DNA of 64,000 nt from Terebella lapidaria (GCA_949152475.1 OX424568.1:10701667-10765666), one strand, 5' to 3'. Shown: positions 35,466 through 48,028, numbered from the stretch's first letter. Made by a program: numbers and translations. The notes: generated by a model from the sequence alone, not told the origin.

Positions 35466-38105
35466 ATTCGGTCACATCGTGCGTTTTTTCATGATCATAT
35501 ATGTTCATACTCCACTGCCGGGTCATACAGACGTATTTTGGGGGTTGTAACGGTGCTATAATATATAATATATGCTAGCCAATTGATTTATAACGAATTT
35601 TAGAAACCAATTATTCCATTTTTGCACTCAGGACATGAAATGGTTACTCTGCGTCCTCCACGAGGGCTTTGTCAATTTCTCTTTTTTGAAATTGATTTTC
35701 TCTTGTTCTACAATGTTGGTATTTGGACTACGGAATTGCATTTTAACTCCATGTAATGTATTAAAATTAATATACAGGACAATATAACTAAATGTGAACC
35801 AGAATGGGCAATATGACTAAATGTGAACCAGAATGGGCCGTACAGGATAGTCTGTTGTAGGCCTACACACTTTTCAACCTCTAACATTCCATTGTTTTGA
35901 TGGATGCATCCTCCACATTCGGATTAAAGATGCGGATACGAGATCCGTTCTTTCCTGTTATAAACATTGGAAACGGTTTGTCATAGCTTTTTGATGCAGA
36001 TCCAGTTCATTATCACCTAATCAATAATTATAGTATAGATAGGTGCAACACCAGGCAAAGATTTACAAAAGGCCCTGATTGAAAGTTGAAATGGGTGCTT
36101 ATCGAGCTAAATTCAGCAACATCAAAATACCCATTAAATGATACTCAAGTACTAGCGTTTGTCACTTTAAAAACTTCTCACTTTTCACACGCGATGTGTG
36201 TCAGGAAGAAAACAAAAGATGCATTTCATTGGATGTTGATGGAATATAAATTTAGTTGTGTGTCAATATAACAATTCGACTGCATATTTCAATACCAGCG
36301 AGGTACAATGGCTGGAAGGGATAACAATTTCTACTTGGGTGGAAATATCAGGTATAGATAATCACACGTGGTTACACATCTTGAGACAATATGGGAATCT
36401 TTGGTATATGCAAGTCACGCTCCATGATACCAAGGCACGAATTCTTTTCAGTTACAGGTAGTAGGGGCCTACGCTAAACAAGATGCTACTTTACAATGTC
36501 GATATTATTGGATTTCTAATGGGGTTTTGTTTTTAACATATATGTGAGAAGACACAATATTTAATAAACAGTATTGTCGCCGCCCTATGACAATGTGTAT
36601 GTACCATTGTGAAAATTGGTTGATTGACCGCCTCTTCCCATTGGAATAACAGCCTAATGGACGATAATGGCTAGCACATCCTATAAGATATAGAGATATG
36701 CAACTGTATGGTCATTCACATGATCTAACTACATGATGACCGAGCCCATGCAGAAAACTCACCCACCAACATCGTTTGATGGTGGTGTTCTAATCATCGT
36801 GTAAAATGGAGACAACATTGGGTGTTATTATAAACGCATTGTATTCACCTTGCGTGTGATCTTCTATTTGTTTGGACGTCTGTTCCTTCTTTCTGTAATA
36901 ATACCTAGTACCTAGTACCTAAAACAAAAACAGGCGAGTTTAAAACATCATGCAAAAATAGTAGAGTAATACCACATACAGTAATACGAAATGCGACTCA
37001 TAATGGACCACATACAAAATTCCAATCGAGATATCTGGGTCTGAATGATAATCACTGTGTAATTATTCTATCGCTGTCGTTGATAAGAAAAAAATGTATG
37101 GAAAGAGGCGGCAACATCAAGTTTGAGGCAAACCCAGCTCTTATTTTCTGATGTTCATCAAATAATCAAATTTCTGTCGAATAATTATATGGTTTTAAAA
37201 AACATCATTGACTGACATTCCGTGTCATGTGGCCCTCTATTACTAACATACCTTAGTCACAATTATTCCGAAAGTTGATGTGCAGGATTATATAGGCCAT
37301 CGAAAATAAATGTCTATGGTAATATACATGTACTGTTTCGTTAGTGAATGTACTGTTAAATTTTGTTACCTAGTCTGTTATGGCATAAAATGTTAGTTCT
37401 GCAAAATCGCTGAAATTGTTCTGCTCTTTATTCGCCAAAACGAGAAGATTTTAAATAAAATATGTTATGAAATAGTTTGTCATAAGACAAATTATGAATA
37501 TCCAAAAGGTATGTTGGTTTTGCTGCAATGGTAATAGGGACGTAACTGGTTTTGAATTATCCAGTGATACACTATGGCTTGATATGTAGAAATATGATTA
37601 CGATTTTTTCATGACTATTGAAGGAGTGATAATACGGTAGGTAAATTTCAAATGATGTGCTAAATCAACATAATGTTATTGTATTGAGAACATAACGGTA
37701 AAGGATGAAAGGCAGATAGTTCAGTTTTCTTCCATTCGTAGTATTTGAGAACACGGAGCTGCTTTGAGTTATGACCACTTCCTTAATACGAGACAATCAG
37801 AGATTGCAGACCCTCACCCCTTCAGATTGAGTCATTAAATAGAAAGCTGATGACGTTTACATCTTTGATATATGAGGGATTTTGGTGGGAAGATGGCCAT
37901 AGATAAGAATAAAATACAAGAATCGTGGGAGAAATAATCATTGACAAAATTAATAAAATAAAATACTTGCAAGTATCCTATCTTGACCATATTCTCGACC
38001 ACGACCTGAGTTCTTGATACTGACCTCCCAAACGTTGCAGGCTCTCAGATTTATACTGCATACTTTATGTTCGATATTTTATTGAATATCCCCAATGGTT
38101 TTGGA
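35466..38105. other. Non-coding stretch, mostly unassigned; diverged repeat traces
   Basis: A 29-bp direct repeat occurs at 35781-35809 and 35810-35838. 36,640-37,100 resembles the unit-start region of the array in weak form (GTGGTGTTCTAATC order), so an eroded unit is likely. Apart from the possible exon at 36256-36457, I see no gene. Confidence 0.4.
36256..36457 (+). other. Possible lone exon, LamG/concanavalin-like fragment
   Basis: The frame reads AYFNTSEVQWLEGITISTWV and continues with HILRQYGNLWYMQVTL. The pattern ITISTWV, then W..ILR..G, then alternating hydrophobics recalls LamG-type beta-sandwich domains. An acceptor-like AAATTTAG lies just before and a CAG|GTAGTA donor just after. 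No neighbouring exon was found, and the match is from pattern only. Confidence 0.3.
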
Positions 38106-38106
38106 T

Positions 38107-38170
38107 ATCAGTATCAATCTATTACCACCAGTACAGCCAAATCTCGATGATTCTGTAGTAACTGAAGAAA
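38107..38170 (-). repeat. Single arm fragment of the ~365-bp / inverted-repeat family
   Basis: AGTATCAATCTATTACCACC and the following bases match the left arm at 8356-8400. Confidence 0.6.
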
Positions 38171-38209
38171 TACTACAACTCGAGATATTACGAATCAGAG
38201 ACTTCAGCT

Positions 38210-39200
38210 GATTACACTTTCGTCCTTGGGCGATAATGAGGAACTTTGAACGTACGGCCATCGGTCATGTAGTAAATCATGGGAATGGACCAAAGAAAAA
38301 ATCAAAATTATTAGGGAAAATTAATTATGAATGTAAGAGGGGTTATTGCAACTTTTTGATTCTGACCTATTCCATGACCTTGACCTTGTCGTTCAATATT
38401 GAGCTGTAAAATTTCGAAGTATTGTTTCTATTATCAAGGCAAATCACCTGGACAAAAAGATTGAAAGCTGGCTTCACAATATGGTCTTGAACCTTAGAAC
38501 ATTCAAAAGTCGTAAAATCGTGACCACCAAATTGGCGACCTCGGGCAATAATGAGAAGTTATAGTCTTAGGACTATCGGCCATACACCATTCGATCGAGA
38601 ATTGGACAAAGAAAAATACAAAAATATTTGGAAAAAATAATATCGCATATAACAGAAGTTATAGCTAATTATGTGATTTTCACTTTTTGGGTTTCCATGG
38701 CGAATAATTCTATTCGATTTTGACAAAAAATGAGGACTGAGCCACTACTATACCACTTCATCCCTATAAGTATTAAGTCGATATGATCATTTGTTGTCGA
38801 GTTATGCGCGGGGACATTCAAAAGTCGTAAAATTGTGACCCCCAATTTTTCGACCTCGGGCGATAATGGGGAGTTTCGGACCTAATACCATCGGTAGTAC
38901 ACCATACGATGGAAATTGGCCAAAGAAAAATAAAAAAAAGTTAGAAAAACTAAAATTGATTAGAACCGGTGTTATACCCAATTATGTGATTTCCACTTTT
39001 TTGGGTGCCATGGCAACCATTTTTATCCGATTCTGACAAAAAAATGAAGAGGACTGAGCCCAGGTGATACCGCTTCATTCCTATAAATTTCGGGTCGTTC
39101 AGACTATTCGTTTCTGAGTTATGCGCGCGGAAGTACAGACAGATAAACAAACAAATAGGGAGACAGACCCAAATGCATCGGGGTGAGGGTAATAAAATGA
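38210..39200 (+). repeat. ~316-bp tandem repeat, about three copies, with tail
   Basis: GGGCGATAATGAGGAAC-like anchors at 38,225, 38,543 and 38,858 give periods of 318 and 315 bp. Other shared runs are AAAAGTCGTAAAATTGTGACC-like and TTATGTGATTTCCACTTTT. The last copy ends in a CAGACAGATAAACAAACAAA tail and GGGTGAGGGTAATAA, as in 3' tails of some retroposons. No protein. Confidence 0.75.
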
Positions 39201-39250
39201 ACCAATAATGAAGAGTATGAATACATAGTTGCCCCCATCGAGTGTCATAA

Positions 39251-39720
39251 GTCATAAATTTGGTGATTATTTGGATGTCATATATCCTAAGGAACTTGAA
39301 ATTAAAGATACTACAGACTCCGCTAATTTTTCCAACTATCTAGACCTGAGGTTGGAGATTGATAATGATTCTAACCTGTCAACTACATTATATGACAAAC
39401 GTGATGATTTCAATTTTTCCATAGTTAATTTCCCTTTTCTAAGCAGCAACATTCCTATGTCACCGGCATATGGTGTGTTTGTTTCTCAACTTATACGCTA
39501 TTTCAGAGCTAGTTGCAAATATGAGGACTTTGTCTATCGAAGTGCCCAGCTAGTCTCTAAACTGCTGCGACAAGGATATGTTTTACCAAGACTTATAGCT
39601 GCGTTTAAGAAATTCTATGGACGTCATCATGATCTGGTTGATAAATACAACAAATCCATGTCTGCCATGCAACTAGATGCAACTAGATCTATTTTCATGT
39701 TAATTTTGGGGAATTCATGA
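39251..39720 (+). pseudogene. Reverse-transcriptase C-terminal fragment, 5' truncated
   Basis: About 155 codons are open from KFGDYLDVIYPKELEIKDTT onward. Seen: YLDLRLEID, LYDKRDDFNFSIVNFPFL, SPAYGVFVSQLIRYFRASC and FKKFYGRHHDLV. Known from memory: this block follows the catalytic Y-I-D-D box in a widespread animal retroelement reverse transcriptase; I cannot name the clade. The catalytic part is missing and is replaced by the ~316-bp repeat tail just upstream. The 3' flank (GGGTGCCACCAGTGGGGCAG) continues that element's usual end. It is a relic without activity. Confidence 0.65.
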
Positions 39721-39850
39721 TGGGTGCCACCAGTGGGGCAGGAAATGCTCACTCTTTCCGGAACACCTGATTTCACCTACTAATGGCCATTTTTGGGGGT
39801 ACATGAGTTTCCCTGTCATTTTTGTTTTCTCTCACTTCGTATGCTGATAT

Positions 39851-39940
39851 GACTTTCTGTCCCTGGACTATGAGATTGGATAACAGACCCTGTTTTGTTT
39901 GCTCGGAATACTTAATACTGGGTATTGATTCCACGTCTAT
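39851..39940 (+). repeat. ~88-bp block shared with 11836-11923
   Basis: Both contain GACTATGAGATTGGATAAC and ACCCTGTTTTGTTTGCTCGG. At 11.8 kb it forms one side of a perfect hairpin, and here the other side is missing. Confidence 0.8.
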
Positions 39941-42900
39941 CACTTCAAAGAAGCATAATGAAACATCAGCAGATAGAATTCTTGCTGGTAGAATGGACAT
40001 GTTAAGTTGAAAGTAAAAACAAACTCAAAGAAAAGTAAACTCAAAGAAAAATGTTTGCAAGACTGAAGATAATTTCACAGAGATTATATCACTGACCAAA
40101 TGTATTTACGACCTTCACAGAGGTTATGTCACTGACCGAATGTATTTACGACATGAGATTTCGATGTATGTTCTTAGATACACATGTTTCAACTGAATGC
40201 AACTATATCTGGTTATGTAGGCTCACATCTCGTTTTTACTCACATGCTTACATTTCAGCCTTCAAATTTTGCTTGCAAACCATTAGTCATAATAATGTTA
40301 AAGTTATCACATTTGATATAGCGCTCTTTACAGCCGAACTTGATCCGCTTTCAAAGCCGCTTTTTACACTTTAACCCCAGTCTGAGTGATTGTACTTGGA
40401 GCAGCCACACTCAAAGCGCTCTATACAACACCCATTATCAACCGGTACCCATTTTAATCCTGGGTGGAGATAGATTCATTAGTGGTAAATACCTTGCCTA
40501 AGGACACTGGTGAATCGCACAGCAGTCCAGCTCGAGACTTGAACCCATGATCTTTGGATTACGAGTCCGACGCCTTATCCACTGCACCATCCACTCCAAT
40601 GATCTACATACAGACACAAAATTAGTTTTGACCATATGTACACTCTCAGACACGTAGACGATGGGGTCGAAAAGGGCAAGTAGGTAATTCATCTCGCACT
40701 ACAATAGTTTTACAACACCGAAATAACAATTTATCACAAAATGCAGGACACCAGAAGAACTTTTAGTGGATGGTGACCAAATGATGTCTTAGTTTGGATG
40801 CAGTTGCAAGTTCCTTTTTATTGTTGACATTTATTATTTTTTTGTATATGTATACATGTTTGGAAGTACAGATATTCAATCTACGACGTTTCACCAGTCC
40901 CCTTCTATAAATAGTATTAATAATACAATGATTTGTTCCAGAGCACTACAGATCTTGTAGTCACTACCAGTACCTATCACAGTTCTCTCAAAAATATATA
41001 GTTCTCCTGCTTATTTGACAACTATTGACAGACCAGAATGCTAATTATGCCATGTGTCCGTGAAATACATCAAAAAACTTAATGCCTAAGAGCTGGTCAC
41101 AGACGTTATTAATGATGGGTAAATGGATACTTTAGGTGTGACATAACGACACCATCATACATGTATATTAGACATTAAGTGTGGAATACTAACATAACTA
41201 TACTTGATAGTGAATGAGATACGTTTTTCAATTAATATGTCGTATAACATTTGACACTAGCTATACGAACCTGCGTGTGACATTTCACGGAAGGGCTATA
41301 TTACCGAACGACTATTTAATATCATTGAATCATGGCGGATCACGTAGATAATATACAGCACGTATGACATGGAACATACTATATCTTGCCTGATACAATA
41401 TACAGTTTGGTGGTATTGTGGATGCTCTATCTGAAACTTCACAAGATATAGTTACAACATTATGTTATTACCTGTTCACAGGAAATGAATCAATCAGAGA
41501 TTTAGTTACGTAAATATTGGTAGATCGCTATTATTTCCTTGCAACAAGTTCAGTCTTGATGTAGCTTAGATCTCTTTTGTTTGGCATAGACTCAACTAAT
41601 AAGAAACATTTCACAATAACCAGACTCACATAAGGGTTGTCAGAAATGAAGCTCTTGATAAAATCCCACTATTATCTTTACTTGGTGAAATATGATTACC
41701 TGTGTGGTTGCATACTATCCTTGATTATTGAATGCATTCACAAAATGCAGCCTGAGCAAATCCAGTTCAAAGATGCATATGAATGTTCAGCAATGTGATT
41801 TTTCTTCACCCACCCTGCTACTACTTGCTTTTCTAAACAAAACTGGGAACCCCTCTGACTATAAAGCAACAATTTAAATAGTCTACCGAGCAGAATAGCA
41901 ACTCGCAAGTTTTATACAATGTCGTATGTAATTCAAATCCTGCACAACTTGTCTGCTGAACATCCGGGAAGAAACACCAAAAACATGAATGCGTTGGTGA
42001 TCGGCAAATGGGAATCACTACCGAGTATTAGGCAATACTAGCAACAGAAAACGAGTCTGATATCAATCATAATTGGAGGGCGACAAAAAATTATACCAAT
42101 ATAGCTTTCAGCACATAAATTAATGATACTGTATCACTATTTCTGAAGTCGAAGTTCATATTCAATACGAGTAAACAGTAAGCACTATCACATCTCTTTC
42201 GAAAAACGATGAACAAACTAACCAAGCAACTGAACAATTAATTCATAGTTCCGACGACAAAGCAACAGGCCACGCCCCTATGGCAACCGCCAGAAATGTC
42301 CCACAAAATTTCATATGCATTGTTTCAGATAGCGTCTGGTCTGTTTGCTTCTGGTCACACATTCGTTTTGTAAAATATATTCAGATATCTACACTCAATT
42401 TGGATTTTTCGAATTAACTTGGCTATCCGTACGTCAGAAGTACACTATCATCCCACTTTATTCGACTGTGGTGTTGAAAATGCCCGTTTTGTTTGTGGGA
42501 CGTTTTGGCGCGTTTTTTTTTACGTCTTCCGATTGGCTAGTTAAATGTGATCTGCGTATCATCGGCACTATGAATTGCGAGGGCTGAAGGTCAATTTAAA
42601 AGGCCATATATTTTTTTCCGTGTGTGGTACTCGACAAGGCAGAACAGCTTTTAGTAAAATGGCTAGAAAAGAAGGCGAAAATAACTTCAAAAAAGCATGA
42701 CAATTGAATGTCCCTCAGCAAAAGACAATTCGATGGTAAATAAAATCTCAAGTCATGAGTATTGTTTGCAAAGCGGACACATTGTGATTGCATAAATATT
42801 GCATCACGAAACAGAAATTATGTCCATTTTACCATAATAAAAACACTCACAGGATTGTTGCACGGAACATCAAACCATTTCCCTGATTCAAATGGTTGGT

Positions 42901-43600
42901 TTTACTTATCAGCTCAATAAGTCACTTCGAGCGATAATACCTTCCAGTATGTTCCTTCTTAGTATTTAGTTCGTGGAATAGTTTCACATGGACCGGAAAC
43001 GATGCGATGACAAAATCTCTACTCTGCTGGGACGGGAGAATATAAATATAATAATCATGTTTTATTATAGTGTGGATAACAGATATCCACATTTTGTGGA
43101 AAAAGAAACATATTCCTTTACAAATTGTCATTCATGGAATATGTTCTCTTGATTACACTATACAGTGACTCCTAATGCGAGTCAGTGACTCGAAATGACT
43201 CGAGTTCGATATGTTGAAGTATGGTTAGTGGTTTTGGCTTGCCTAATCAACTTAGTGGTTTTGACAAAACATCCAGTGTTACGTATAGTCAGGTATACCT
43301 GAAGGTTTTTTTTTTTATCTCGGTGAACTACAGCCATTCTGACATTTGAACAATTTGTGCTGAAAGCATTAATATAGTTAGGTTATAGGTTTAAAATAGC
43401 TTGGTTGAGATTTGAAAAATCGAGCTGTTTTGTAATTTTCAATCATGAATCTAATTAGGCTAAGTGAGCGGTTAACGAAATGCACAATTAATGTAAAAAA
43501 ACAGAAGATAAATGCTGCGATTCTTCAACGAAGAATAGGAATGAAGATGCATTAGCAAATGAAAATGTGATATGGTAAAATGGAAATCTTCTGTTGAATG
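39941..43600 (+). repeat. Diverged array unit (older copy A)
   Basis: 40,020-40,300 matches 43,612-43,860 (ACAAGACTGAA..., TATCACTGACCAAA). 41,100-41,690 matches 44,545-44,780 and 46,800-47,040 in order. Apart from the SINE, the only other feature is an AT-rich region with no supported gene; the frame at 42345-42587 has no recognisable product. Confidence 0.6.
40307..40597 (-). mobile_element. tRNA-derived SINE with conserved central domain
   Basis: On the minus strand the head reads as a degraded tRNA. It has an A box TGGTGCAGTGG (40579-40589) and a B box GGTTCAAGTCT (40535-40545). An anticodon-loop-like CTCGTAA would give CGT, a threonine-type origin. It continues with CAGTGTCCTTAGGCAAGGT and CCACCCAGGATTAAAATGGG, which resemble the conserved central domain shared by many invertebrate SINEs (Nin-DC type, from memory). 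The tail has two GAGCGCTAT/GAGCGCTTT motifs. Not a functional tRNA gene. Confidence 0.8.
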
Positions 43601-44190
43601 TAAAAACCTGAAAAAAGAAGACATTTACAAGACTGAACGCGGTTCCGTAGTGATTGTATCACTGACCAAACAGTATATCTTCATTATCTCCCATAATTCA
43701 ACATTCAAGATCTAGATGGATTAACACATGTCGTTTTCATGTCTATTTTAGAGGATTTACATAGTGTCAAATCAATAAACTAATCTGGTTATCACAATTT
43801 GTTATCGCACATACATATTTCAGCCATCAGATTTCCAGAAAACCTGTATTAATAATGACACTGTATGCACAGGGAAGTGTGTCGACTTGTTTTGGATGAG
43901 GGCAAAGAGTATTTCTGATCATTTGTTGTGTAGGACATTGGTCTCCATATTGGGGTATCATTTCAAGTAACTTTGGGAGTTGTTTCACCAAAGGTGGAAG
44001 AATTTCGAAGCACTCATGAGACTGGTAATTTTTGCCCGAAAAGACTCCATTCATTGAGACTGATGAGGTAGTCTTTAAGTTGGCATTGGTGGAATAGCGT
44101 CAAGCTCTGTTGATTTATACAGGTATATATCCAAGAAATATTTTAACCAAAATATTTGCTGTACATGTTCGAAAGCAAGTCAAATTTTAT

Positions 44191-45718
44191 TCAAAACTGA
44201 TTTTGTTTTATTTGGGATAAATTTTGAATTTGAACAGAAAAATTGGGAAACAAATATTTACATGGTAACTAAAGATTTATATTTTATCCGAAGTCGATAT
44301 GTAGAGATATCCGTGGTGAAATTCAAATTGTCCTTGAATGACCATGAGAGTTAAAAACAGCAATTCAGGTAAAATGTGACTTGCGATATTCCTCCGGTAA
44401 CCTTTCTCATCCCATGGACCAATTTACTTTTACAATTGACATACCTGTATGCGATTCATGTGAGATTGTTAAATGTATCAATAAACGTTTTATTATAAAC
44501 GTTTTGTATCAATAAACGTTTTACCTATAAGTCACATAAGTTAATTGATGATAAGTGAAATATATACTTTAAGTGTTACATAACAATAACATCAGATATT
44601 ATATACCAGATCTGAAATACAACTATGATTATACTCGATGGTGAATGCGACACTTGTTCCAATAACACGTCGTCGGGGATTCGACACTCGTACATATAAT
44701 CCCGTGTGTGACATTTCAAGGGAGATTTATATCACCAAATAGCTATTCAATATCACTGCATCCTGTTGGCTGAATTCTACATTAGTTATTGCACGACACA
44801 TAATTTATTTTACATAACACACTACTCAAAAAAAGTTGAGGATATTTTGATGAAGTGTTGTATCTACATTGCACGCTAAATACCAAAAAACTGTGCGTTA
44901 AAATGTAATGTCATGTAGGTCCAGGGGCACGCACACACCAGTATTTGGTGGTGTTCAAAACTGATTTTGTTTTATTTGGGATAAATTTTGAATTTGAACA
45001 GAAAAATCGGGAAACAAATATTTACATGGTAACTAAAGATTTATATTTTATCCGAAGTCGATATGTAGAGATATCCGTGGTGAAATTCAAATTGTCCTTG
45101 AATGACCATGAGAGTTAAAAACAGCAATTCAGGTAAAATGTGACTTGCGATATTCCTCCGGTAACCTTTCTCATCCCATGGACCAATTTACTTTTACAAT
45201 TGACATACCTGTATGCTATTCATGTGAGATTGTTAAATGTATCAATAAACGTTTTATTATAAACGTTTTGTATCAATAAACGTTTTACCTATAAATCACA
45301 TAAGTTAATTGATGATAAGTGAAATATATACTTTAAGTGTTACATAACAATAACATCAGATATTATATACCAGATCTGAAATACAACTATGATTATACTC
45401 GATGGTGAATGCGACACTTGTTCCAATAACACGTCGTCGGGGATTCGACACTCGTACATATAATCCCGTGTGTGACATTTCAAGGGAGATTTATATCACC
45501 AAATAGCTATTCAATATCACTGCATCCTGTTGGCTGAATTCTACATTAGTTATTGCACGACACATAATTTATTTTACATAACACACTACTCAAAAAAAGT
45601 TGAGGATATTTTGATGAAGTGTTGTATCTACATTGCACGCTAAATACCAAGAAACTGTGCGTTAAAATGTAATGTCATGTAGGTCCAGGGGCACGCACAC
45701 ACCAGTATTTGGTGGTAA
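44191..45718 (+). repeat. Two nearly identical 764-bp tandem copies
   Basis: 44191-44954 and 44955-45718 differ at only about four positions by eye (for example AAATTGGG/AAATCGGG and TGCGATTC/TGCTATTC). Each includes the left end of the Tc1-like element, so the duplication came after that insertion. It is either recent or an assembly artefact. Confidence 0.9.
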
Positions 45719-46776
45719 GGAGGCGATATCATTTTCAAACTCCCAGATCTCATCGAAATCATTTTCACAGTGCCACCGGTGTTTGTGCACACAAGAAAAC
45801 TTCCCGTAACTATCTTCATTCTGATGGTTCGGCTGCGGAACGAGCAACTACGGTACTCCAGCACCCCCAAGGTACAAAAATGCCTGGGTTCAGTTCACCC
45901 AGGCTCTCGTCAGTCGGAGAATTGCCACAACTGATCCAATGTTTTTTGTGAACTTTCAAAGAATTCAAAATTCTGTAATATGGTTTGGCGTCCGTACTTG
46001 TTTGGGCAGGCAGAATGTTGGGAGCCGCACGGACTTTGAGGTGTTTGACAGATGTGCAAGTACAGCCCTAATTTACGGATATGATATCATTCTGCTTGTA
46101 GTTAACCGATATGCTGAAACGATTAGTGTTAATCTCGTGTTCATGGATGGTAATACCCCATTGGGCTCATATTGTTAGTGATTGCCTCAAACAGGAAACA
46201 ATACAGAAAATGGTCTGACCTGTATGTTTCCTTGACCTGTGTCTTATGGATAATTTGTGGGATCAACTTCCCAAAGCTGATTTGAAACGACCAAAAAAAC
46301 CTCCAGTCACCCAGATAGTGTCTGTTAGGGCTCCACAGGAAGAGTGGTGTGAATTCAGGCAACAGGCCATCAAGCATCTCATTCGGAGAGTGTGCAGATG
46401 CTGTCAAGGCTGCACTCATGCACGTGGTGGTTACACCAGATATTTACTATTTGGGTTGGGTCCAATTTATTGTGTTTTGGTACTCCTACTCCTACTCCTT
46501 TGGTACTCCTTCGGTACTTTGGTACTCCTAATCCATTATGGTGGTAATGGATTGATACTTACATTCATTGCTGAAGACAATCTGACGAGGCGCTATTTTT
46601 GGATATTTTCCTTGAAACGTGTACATCGTCAAATATAACCACTATGGCCTTGACTGTGTGTTTTAAATAACGTTTACAATTTTGAAGTGAGATAAAAAAA
46701 GAGATTTGCGCCTCTAGTCATTGGCTGTCATTCTATGGAATGCACATACAATATCCCTAACTTTTTAAGAGTAGAG
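45585..46776 (+). mobile_element. Decayed Tc1-like transposon, ~1.2 kb
   Basis: The left end ACTCAAAAAAAGTTGAGGAT (about 45,588) is an inverted counterpart of the right end ATATCCCTAACTTTTTAAGA (46751-46770). Between them lies a broken transposase. The target TA is not unambiguous. A second copy of the left end, at about 44,822, is part of the 764-bp duplication. Confidence 0.75.
45950..46445 (+). pseudogene. Tc1-like transposase C-terminal remnant
   Basis: The first part (frame of 45,939) reads VIWFGVRTCLGRQ and later VFMDGNTPLG. These align by eye with the VMVWGGI and MHDNARPH motifs of Tc1 transposases, the second holding the middle catalytic aspartate. The second part (frame of 46,246) reads MDNLWDQLPKADLKRP and QEEWCEFRQQAIKHLIRRV, then CQGCTHARGGYTRY, the usual Tc1 C-terminus. 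The frame changes between the parts, and the usual NPIEHVWD acid is altered, so it is dead. Confidence 0.8.
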
Positions 46777-47224
46777 TACATTATACATGTTACTGTTGTT
46801 CTCAGTGGTTTACCTGATACCTTACGAGATATTGTTACAGCACATACTATCACCTTTATACACTGAGTATTTAATCAGACTGCAGTGTTACATGAATATT
46901 GATACATTATGATAATTACCCTGCCAGGAGTTCTAGATGTAACTCTGATGCAGATTAACGTTTGATTGGTCTAGACTCTACTAATGAGAACCATCTAACA
47001 CCCACCAGACTCACATAAGGTTTGTCGGAAATGATGTTCTTTGGAAATCAACATTATGTTTAATACTGGATATATTAATAAATATATCATTGCATATTAT
47101 TATTGATTATTTAACGCTAAATACCAAACAAATGCTGCTATTAATACTATTTTGTGCGGCATGTCTTCTGGGAAACTCCCCGTCTCACACATTACCTTGA
47201 CAGTGATCGGGTTTCTGACTTTAT

Positions 47225-48028
47225 ATGGAATGTCAGCTTATCTTCTCGACAATCCACCCCAGCATAAATCATTTCTGTGCTACTCGAAGCGAAGCACAAA
47301 TCATTGGTGATGGTGTCGATATGGCTGGATCTAACTGGGTGGATCACCGCGTCGATGTCATGCGCAAAATCCTCAACCAGAAATTGCAGGCCAGTGCTGA
47401 ATTCAGTCAGCATCTGTCGGAAACAGGGAACAAAATCCTCGCCGAGGGGACTTCGCACACGTTCTGGGGAACAGGCCTTCCCCCGAGGGCCACAGCTACC
47501 AGCTCCTATGATTCCTGGCCAGGTCGAAATCGCCTCGGCCAGCTATTGATGGAGATGCGTGCCATCAAGCTGGGTAGGGATGCGCTCCATAGTCCGACGC
47601 CTGATGCTATTGTACCTGGCGAGGAGACAGAGGCACGCAGTGTTGAGTCACTTGGTCCCAGCCAGGTGTGTGTCGAAGGCCAAGCGACGGACGAGGCACC
47701 TAGCGAGGCCATTCAACTGGCGGATGACTTGCTATCCCACGCAACCAATGCAGCTATACACCGCTCGCTTTCGTCACCAGAACTATTTCAGAAGGCTGAC
47801 TCCTTCCTCGAGGCATGTGAAACGCGACGCCTTTCACATACCCCTGCGAAATACACTGGTCCTGAAAAACCGCATGCCAATGAGACAAGGTCCGTCAAGC
47901 GCAAGCCGACCAGCAGTCCGGTGGCGGTGTACGATGTTGGAGGAACCCCACGACCAGCAAAGACTCTCAAAGCGTACTTCTCTCCCTGTGGCCAGCCGGA
48001 CAATACACCGCTGCAGACAGTCACCTGA
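47225..48028 (+). CDS. NADAR (YbiA-like) domain ORF1 upstream of LINE ORF2
   Basis: 267 codons. The ATG follows an in-frame TGA at 47216-47218. Seen at residues about 35-120: WVDHRVDVMRKIL, then LSETGNKILAEGTSHTFWGT, then WPGRNRLGQLLMEMR. The order R..VM..IL, TG..I.E, FWGTGL, N.LG.LLM..R is the C-terminal half of the NADAR/YbiA family. Known: NADAR enzymes hydrolyse ADP-ribose from nucleotides and from guanine in DNA. The N-terminal half of the fold is missing, so activity is doubtful in this copy. The remaining ~150 residues are Ser/Pro-rich and basic, and end with PAKTLKAYFSP, a PIP-box-like motif. It takes the place of ORF1 of the LINE; a chance upstream insertion is the alternative. Its GC content is higher than that of the surrounding DNA. 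Confidence 0.75.
   Translation: MECQLIFSTIHPSINHFCATRSEAQIIGDGVDMAGSNWVDHRVDVMRKILNQKLQASAEFSQHLSETGNKILAEGTSHTFWGTGLPPRATATSSYDSWPGRNRLGQLLMEMRAIKLGRDALHSPTPDAIVPGEETEARSVESLGPSQVCVEGQATDEAPSEAIQLADDLLSHATNAAIHRSLSSPELFQKADSFLEACETRRLSHTPAKYTGPEKPHANETRSVKRKPTSSPVAVYDVGGTPRPAKTLKAYFSPCGQPDNTPLQTVT

Larger units (their letters stand above)
43601..47110 (+). repeat. Diverged array unit (older copy B), with duplication and Tc1 relic
   Basis: This parallels 39,941-41,760 in the same order. It is interrupted by the 764-bp tandem duplication and the Tc1-like element. No gene other than the transposase relic. Confidence 0.6.

Noticed and set aside
40525..40597. Functional tRNA-Thr gene
   Set aside because: Cloverleaf stems are mismatched, and the A/B boxes are followed by a SINE body; it is a SINE head.
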